A stretch of DNA of 6,008 nt from the NCBI GenBank assembly GCA_002424305.1, contig DIQZ01000059.1:1-6008 (forward strand), in the 5' to 3' direction. Numbering within the stretch: the stretch's first letter is position 1; each line of letters begins with the position of its first letter. The notes beneath the pieces were generated by a model, which was not told where the DNA came from, did no database searches, and saw only the letters and a program-made list of their open reading frames with translations. Origin of the DNA: Firmicutes bacterium UBA5449 (GTDB lineage Bacteria; Bacillota; SHA-98; UBA4971). Below are positions 5,505 through 6,008 of the stretch, one piece after another. Position numbers and translations under genes: made by a program.

Positions 5505-6008
5505 ATGAAAGACACATTTAATGACAAAGAGTACAGTGAAGCGGTGGAAATGGCCCACCTGAGGTTCGCTGTCATAGCCCCTGCCATCCAAGGGCTATTT
5601 AGTGAACCCAGTAAGACAGCCTACTACAAAAAGGTGGCAGAAAAGCCCTTAGCCTTGCCCGACGGAAGGACAATGTTTTTCAATTACAACACCTTTGCAA
5701 AGTGGGAGCAGTACTACAAGAAAAACGGAATCGACGGTCTCATGCCCCGTACCCGGTCGGACGCTGGCTCTTCACGAGTTCTACCCGATGCAGCCATTGC
5801 TGAGATTCACAGACTAAAAGAAGAGTTCCCCAGGATTAATGCAACGCTGATCCATAGTAAGCTCATTGCTGATGGCTTCATCAAATCATCCGAAGCCTCC
5901 GTTAGCTCAGTTCAACGATTCATTAAGAAAAATGCAATTAAGTGTGGGCGCCCACCAGGCGTTAAAGATCGAAAAGCCTTTGAAGAAGAGTTCCCAGGTG
6001 ATATGTAT
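5505..6008 (+). CDS. DDE transposase, N-terminal DNA-binding part (3' end missing)
   Basis: The frame runs open for 168 codons to the right edge. It encodes the N-terminal DNA-binding half of a Mu/IS481-like (rve-fold) transposase, which would bind the element ends and join them to target DNA. Residues 20-85 look like a first HTH region containing FNYNTFAKWEQYYKKNGIDG and then LMPRTRSD, a typical linker of these enzymes. Residues 90-145 form a second HTH-type domain: AIAEIHRLKEEFPRINATLI, then a helix ending SVSSVQRFIKKN. The last residues, EEFPGDMY, resemble the start of the catalytic domain, where relatives have a W-Q-A-D block carrying the first catalytic aspartate, so the DDE triad should lie just beyond the edge. 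The gene follows the DUF6431-like gene on the same strand and is probably co-transcribed with it. Which exact IS family it belongs to is uncertain. Confidence 0.82.
   Translation, partial: MKDTFNDKEYSEAVEMAHLRFAVIAPAIQGLFSEPSKTAYYKKVAEKPLALPDGRTMFFNYNTFAKWEQYYKKNGIDGLMPRTRSDAGSSRVLPDAAIAEIHRLKEEFPRINATLIHSKLIADGFIKSSEASVSSVQRFIKKNAIKCGRPPGVKDRKAFEEEFPGDMY

Larger units (their letters stand above)
4591..6008 (+). mobile_element. Transposon left part: DUF6431-like gene plus DDE transposase (right end outside window)
   Basis: Two element-type genes in the same direction, a small zinc-finger/HTH protein and a DDE transposase, follow directly after a truncated nuclease gene. The left boundary cannot be fixed: no pair of terminal repeats or target-site duplication can be seen, since the right end lies beyond the window. 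The nuclease gene loses similarity to its family at about 4573, and the element's promoter starts at 4691, so the end should lie between these points. Confidence 0.6.

Noticed and set aside
1..6008. CRISPR array or tRNA gene
   Set aside because: No regularly spaced direct repeats and no cloverleaf with a TTCGA-type arm were found in the gaps.

Overview
The window looks like a defence (restriction) island in a low-to-mid GC Gram-positive bacterium, most likely Bacillota (Clostridia or Bacilli). The reasons are strong GGAGG ribosome-binding sites before most genes, two GTG starts, a T-tailed intrinsic terminator and the type of transposon. No species can be named from the sequence alone. All genes that I can support lie on the + strand.

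Region 1 (2-2500) is the 3' part of a large helicase-nuclease gene of the type III restriction (Res) style. It has a DEAH box, a TAT motif, helicase motifs V and VI, and a C-terminal PD-(D/E)XK nuclease site. Its start and its Walker A motif are cut off by the left edge. Region 2 (2501-2947) is a 447-base gap with no intact gene. It holds several inverted repeats and, at its end, a short coding-like stretch broken by a stop codon that runs into the ribosome-binding site of the next gene. Region 3 (2948-3970) is an intact Mrr-family restriction endonuclease with an extra N-terminal domain. Region 4 (4026-4590) is a NucS/DUF91-like nuclease gene that is broken twice: one extra C near 4410 shifts the frame, and the 3' end appears to be missing.

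Region 5 (about 4591 to the right edge) is the left part of a mobile element. A terminator closes the restriction genes. A well-formed promoter then follows, with inverted repeats around it and a hairpin in its leader. Next come a small zinc-finger/HTH protein (DUF6431-like) and a DDE transposase gene that runs off the right edge just before its catalytic domain. The transposase has no stop in the window, so a search for closed ORFs misses it.

Taken together, three different PD-(D/E)XK nucleases stand in tandem with no visible methyltransferase, although one could lie upstream. The first two could act in defence, and the Mrr protein may recognise modified DNA. The third is decayed, next to a transposon that may have caused its truncation. 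The families are mostly recognisable. The least explained parts are the gap at 2501-2947 and the element's leader region.
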